The position numbers and the translations under genes were made by a program. Positions 13,972 through 17,684 of a DNA stretch of 17,684 nucleotides are shown here, piece by piece. The DNA is from Ignavibacteria bacterium (GTDB taxonomy: Bacteria; Bacteroidota; Ignavibacteria; Tepidaquicellales; Tepidaquicellaceae): the NCBI GenBank assembly GCA_016716125.1, contig JADJWZ010000009.1:1-17684 (forward strand), in the 5' to 3' direction. Position 1 is the stretch's first letter, and each line of letters starts with the position of its first letter. A model generated the notes under the pieces. That model was not told where the DNA came from. It worked only from the letters and a program-made list of their open reading frames with translations, and did not search any database.

Positions 13972-16215
13972 TTCAAATTTTTATTTGGAGTCCGGCTGTG
14001 AAAATAATAATAATAATTATAATAATAACCGTAAGAGCTCTTGAAGTTAAAATTGTTCAGCACGCATCCAAGTAAATGATGCGGATACTGCTTATTCAGC
14101 CTGTCATAAGTTTTCCTGAAAGCCTCCACTGGAGTCTTGTTTGCCTGACACACTAATGCTGTTCCGTCAGTAATATTATGTATAGTATCCTCAAAGTCCA
14201 TAACTGTGATAAAAGCGGCAGGTCAATAATTCACTATATCATAAATCTCTTTTAACTTATTAATAAACTGTTTCATCTGTACCGACAAAAGAAGTTCGGA
14301 AGGATTCGGTGGAGTATAGTTCCGCTTGTAATGAAATGAAGATTATCCATTGGCACCCTTCAGATAACATCTTCAGAGGTAACATTAGTAAACAGGTAAT
14401 CGCTGAGACCTGGAAATTTGTCAGTTTCGAAAACGTAATATTTATCCATGGTTTCTCTCAGGTCGCAGTCCATTATTAATACTTTTTTACCTGCCTGTGC
14501 AAAGAAACTTCCTGCCAGATTAGAAGATGCAGATTGTTTTATTTTCAAATGGAATGGAAAGGAATTCCATAACAAGAATTGTCTTAAGCTGTTCGGATTC
14601 AAGTCTTGAAAACTGTATTCTTGTCGCCAATGCTTTGAATGCCTCTGATGCGGAGTTAGATTTATTTCCCAATAAATTCCGGTGTTGAAGTTCGTTTTTA
14701 TGATAGTTTCAATCCTGGGTATCCATGAAAGCACACTAGCGCCTTTGCTTTCCAGTTCATCCCGGTGATTTGAGTGATTTGTCGAGATAATTTCTTACAA
14801 GTGGAAATGCTAGACCTAATCCGAGTCCAATAAAATTCCGAATAAAATGATCTTCGGTCTGTCTGGAGCTACAGGAACATTATAGTCCAGTCGAGATCTA
14901 ATATAGAAGCGTTTCCTACTCTCGCTCTTTCATTGATCGTTGGCTCCTGATATTTTTGCTCCAAGGGTTGTATATAATTTTTCAGCCCAGACTACTGTCT
15001 CTTTCAAGTTTTACAAAGTTCGCTCATTGCTCAGGAGATTTTTTAATTCATTCTAGATTTGTTACGAATCTTTATAATATGAATTTTGAGTTCATATCCT
15101 AGAATCTGAAGTTTTGATTGAATATTTCGGAGCTGAGATTTTCTTTTCTGCGGGGTATTTGCCTGTATGCCGGTCTTCATGATCTCTATCTGTTCCAGAT
15201 AATTTTTCTTTCAGATTATTTTAATTTTCTATCCATCCTTCTCTGGGTTTTATCACACCTGTTCATCCCAGGATATTGCCAAATTCAATATCCCTCTGTA
15301 CTTAAAGATTTGCAACCTGTGACTGTATAGCGGTAAGATAAGACTGATTAATGCGCTTCAATAAAATCAGTCAGCTGAGGATCCATATCCGCATATTTTT
15401 CGTCAGGTATTTTCAGACTGTTTCTATTCGCCTTTCTTGTATCAGTTTCATTTCCTTTAATTGAAGCTTCCCGCTAGGCTATATTATTTACCCAGTGCAC
15501 TAGTCTGCGTATTTAGGAAATATACCCTGTCCTCTTTTGAAAATTTTCAATTGAATTTTCCTAGCATCATTAAGTTCTTTGAATTTCTTCTCTCTCATCT
15601 ACAATAAACTTCTTTCCCTTAGTTATATCCTGTCTACAGAGATCCATTATATTTCCAAATAAACATCTGCATGATTTTGGTTATGCCCTGAAGCTCGTCG
15701 AATATCGGACCTTCGACAACGTAATACTGATCGCGTCAAGACCTTTTACCGATAAAATTGTAACAATACTATAGATCTTCTCAATACTTCATGTGACACA
15801 GCTACTGTTTCGGAAGCACTGCTCTGTTCAGCAGAAGACTGTATTGTCTGTTACCTGTATTAAAGGGTCGATCAATAGCACAGAAACCTCATCCCTGATA
15901 TCATAACTCTTCATAACAACGATCTGAACCCTGAATATATTTTCATTGGTAACATTACCTTTTAAGCCGAAATTTGCAGTTAAGAGGAAAATGTTTCCTG
16001 GGGACTGTCGGGATTTTACCTTGTGGTAGACCTATATATATTGGTAGCAGTATTACCATAAGTCAATGTGCGAAATAATACTTTCGACAATATGATAAGT
16101 ATTGGAATAAGATTCTGTCTGAGTACATTTATATATTCTTTTAATACATCTTTGAGCGTGCGACGTCGCCTATTCTTCAAAGTCATCAAATTCATCATAA
16201 GAATTGTTTTGCCAT
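13968..16215 (-). CDS. Wzc-like polysaccharide co-polymerase with BY-kinase domain (many frame breaks)
   Basis: An inner-membrane tyrosine autokinase of about 749 residues that controls polymer length or export. I start it at ATG 16215: one corrected base gives MAKQ then SYDEFDDFEE, an acidic cytoplasmic tail, running into TLKDVLKEYINVLRQNLIPI at the first membrane segment and ATNIYRSTTR, a Wzz-type opening. The periplasmic part is fragmentary (SYDIRDEVSVLLIDPLIQV, VEGPIFDELQGITKIMQMFI, LKIPDEKYADMDPQLTDFIE). The kinase part reads VLSWIPRIETI, then a P-loop region that looks degenerate (IPFENKT where PGEGKT is usual), NLAGSF, AQAGKKVLIMDCDLR (Walker A'), KFPGLSDYLFTNV, then MDFEDTIHNITDGTALVCQA and AFRKTYDRLNKQ. 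The tail YGYYYNYYYYF is the tyrosine cluster typical of bacterial tyrosine kinases. An ATG at 16198 in another frame is a less likely start. Confidence 0.85.
14002..14028 (-). repeat. TAT trinucleotide run coding for the kinase tyrosine cluster
   Basis: On the coding strand this reads three TAT codons, one AAT, four TAT codons and TTT, so eight of nine codons differ by at most one base from TAT. Runs of this kind can change length by replication slippage, adding or removing whole tyrosines without breaking the frame. Copy number in this error-prone stretch needs confirmation. Confidence 0.7.
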
Positions 16216-16231
16216 TTCTTGGTGTTTAATT

Positions 16232-16841
16232 TTAAAACTTTAATAAAATATTAAAAAAAATTGAAAAATATATGTGAAAATTACAATCAACAGATCTTCT
16301 GACCAGGATTATCAACAAGATAGTAGAAAAGATACTAAAGTACAGCAGAGGAAATAAATTGTTCACTATGTAAGAAAATATAGCTATCAAAGTTTGCTTC
16401 GGAACTATAATGAGATCATAAGCCTTTGAAAGTTTTATATGCCATTAATAGAAAATCACTGTCATCCTCGTAAAGATCATCAAAGGCATATTTAACAGCA
16501 AGATCTTGCCTGCAAAATAGGTTTCGCACTGACCTCCAGGATTTTTATATCATCAGAAAAATCCCCAGTTTTTGTATTGCCGGACATTATTAAAATCAAA
16601 AATTGTTGTACCTTGAGGAACTTGGTATTTCCAGGACTTTCTGTGATCACGCCGAGTATGATAACTTCCTATGTTAACTTTATTTTTTTATCCGAGAAAT
16701 TAAAATAATTTCCGGCTCCCGGCTTTAAGAAGTGTTCAGGACCGATCTTTACGTAATCACTGGCCAGCTGTGTTCAGCTTCTCCCGTCATTAAAACTGCA
16801 AAGAACAATATAACTATTGCCACGGTGCGGTTTAAATCCAA
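16232..16841 (-). CDS. Wza-like SLBB-domain polysaccharide export protein (frame broken, boundaries approximate)
   Basis: Probably an envelope protein of about 200 residues for polysaccharide export. The likely start is TTG at 16841, then DLNRTVAIVILFFAVLMTGE, a signal-peptide-like stretch; the true start codon may be hidden by an error. Next come KIGPEHFLKPGAG, VNIG and ESGKYQVPQGTTIFD in different frames: the pattern V-G-x-x-x-x-P-G-x-Y-x-V-P-x-G-T-T-x-x-D is that of SLBB (soluble ligand-binding beta-grasp) domains, as in Wza and GumB relatives. SGNTKTGDFSDDIKI follows. Near the end I read YDLIIVPKQTLIAIFSYIVN and FPLLYFSIFSTILLIILV, an export-protein-like VP motif followed by one hydrophobic membrane segment. 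It lies 16 bases before the kinase start, the usual Wza-Wzc pairing. Confidence 0.65.
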
Positions 16842-16989
16842 AATTTTATTTGTTGTAAATTTACCATTTGAAAAAAATTTTAGAAATTCTTAATTCGTTC
16901 TTTTTGGAAATTAACATAAGTAATTTAACTATAAATTCTTGATCATAAAATTACTATTTATAAGCAGAAATGTACATTCTTTTTTTATT
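16842..16989. other. AT-rich spacer before the SLBB-protein gene
   Basis: About 150 bases with long A and T runs and no credible open reading frame. It separates the epimerase end from the export genes and is a candidate promoter region for the export operon. I cannot pick a specific -10 or -35 with confidence, and base errors here would obscure one. Confidence 0.35.
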
Positions 16990-17684
16990 TCTATACTCTT
17001 TTTCTTAAAAAAAAATTCTGTGGTTTTATCAAGACCTGTCTCAAAAGTCTACTGTCGGCACAAATCCTATTTTGTCTTTTATTAGTTTAATATCTGAATA
17101 AGAATGTTTTATATCACCCAGTCTGAGCTTTTCACTTAAGCGCTCCTTGTTTTATTCAGTTTAGAATTTTATACTTGAGATAAGTTCATTAAGAGTGATC
17201 CTGTAGCTAAATGCGCAGTTCATTGCACTAATACCGGTTTCACACTCTGCAAACAGAAAGCAATTATATTGGGCCTGACTACATTCGAAGCAAAAGTAAA
17301 AAATCTCTTGACTGCTCTCCGTCACCATAAATAACAGGTCTTTCATTTTTCATTATCGCTGTTATAAATTTCGGAATGACTGCTGAATACTGTGAAGATG
17401 GATCCTGATTTGGTCCCGAATACGACCCAAATATCTGTATTATTGTTTCCGGTCAAATCTTTGAAAATACCTTGCGAGTATTTTTCACCGGCAGAGATTA
17501 CAAACTGCATATGGCGAGGCGGATTAGGAAGCATACCCTCATGTTTCGGGAGAATTCCGGATTATCACCGTAAACAGAAGAGGGGGAAGCATAAATACCC
17601 TTCTTGTTTAACTCCTCTTTGGCCTCGGTATCTTCAGAATTCCGTTACATTTACTTCATTTGATGATCGGATCTTTAATGATCT
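16990..17684 (-). CDS. NAD-dependent sugar epimerase/dehydratase (WbpP/GalE-like), partial and frame broken
   Basis: C-terminal two thirds of an extended-SDR sugar-nucleotide epimerase; the N-terminal Rossmann loop lies beyond the right edge. In successive frames I read SSSEV (strand before the catalytic Ser), KGIYASPSSVYGDNPEF, LPNPP then SPYAV (the catalytic Tyr of the YxxxK motif; its Lys is lost to an error), AGEKYSQ, FKDLTG, then remnants of the VFGPNQDP...Y and IPKFI region. They are followed by RITLNELISSI, preceded by a degraded stretch where the family has the ribose-binding DFxYV...N segment, and a clear C-terminus GDIKHSYSDIKLIKDKIGFV, PTVDFETGLDKTTEFF. These match UDP-GlcNAc/UDP-GalNAc 4-epimerases such as WbpP, though UDP-glucose epimerases and decarboxylases share much of this. 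The stop lies near 16990; a long T run prevents an exact call. At least five frame changes are needed. Confidence 0.78.

Noticed and set aside
10600..17684. Pseudogene cluster from genuine decay
   Set aside because: All genes are damaged evenly while family-specific residues survive, which fits sequence error better; without read data this is not proven.
1..17684. CRISPR array, tRNA/rRNA genes, insertion sequences, toxin-antitoxin or defence genes
   Set aside because: No regularly spaced repeats, RNA-gene landmarks, transposase motifs or defence-family motifs were found on either strand.

Overview
The window is a surface-polysaccharide biosynthesis and export locus. Every supported gene lies on the minus strand, so it is transcribed from right to left. 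The DNA is AT-rich, the proteins are rich in Lys, Ile, Asn and Glu, genes are tightly packed or overlapping, and TTG/GTG start codons are common. This resembles a low-GC Gram-negative lineage, possibly of the Bacteroidota/Ignavibacteriota group, but nothing here fixes the taxonomy. I see no tRNA, rRNA, CRISPR array, insertion sequence or phage gene.

Layout in transcription order: (i) 17684-16232: a partial NAD-dependent UDP-sugar epimerase and a Wza-like SLBB export protein. (ii) 16215-11588: a Wzc-like tyrosine autokinase/co-polymerase with a tyrosine-cluster tail, then an ABC-2 polysaccharide exporter pair (Wzm-like permease, Wzt-like ATPase with a C-terminal substrate-recognition domain). 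(iii) 11566-8518: a PhyH-like dioxygenase, a family 2 glycosyltransferase, an SpsF-like cytidylyltransferase and a TylF-like O-methyltransferase. (iv) 8481-157: a nonulosonic-acid-type sugar module with a Gfo/Idh/MocA oxidoreductase, an SDR, a NeuB-family synthase with SAF domain, a methyltransferase of the pseudaminic-acid-associated type, a second SpsF-like cytidylyltransferase, a second Gfo/Idh/MocA oxidoreductase, a DegT/DnrJ/EryC1 aminotransferase, a GT-B-like protein of unknown role and a GNAT acetyltransferase. (v) 1-156: the start of an unidentified gene.

Inferred working model: group iv makes and CMP-activates one or two amino- or keto-acid sugars of the sialic/legionaminic/pseudaminic class. 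These are acetylated and methylated, added to a glycan by the glycosyltransferases, possibly altered by the PhyH-like oxygenase, and exported through Wzm/Wzt, with the SLBB protein and the tyrosine kinase acting in the envelope.

Reading quality is uneven. From about 3.78 to 10.6 kb the genes are intact. Left of this, most genes carry one or two single-base frame breaks. From about 10.6 kb to the right end the conserved protein sequence jumps between frames every few tens of codons. The encoded protein families stay recognisable, so I read these breaks mainly as uncorrected sequence errors near contig ends, not as decay. Boundaries right of 10.6 kb are approximate.
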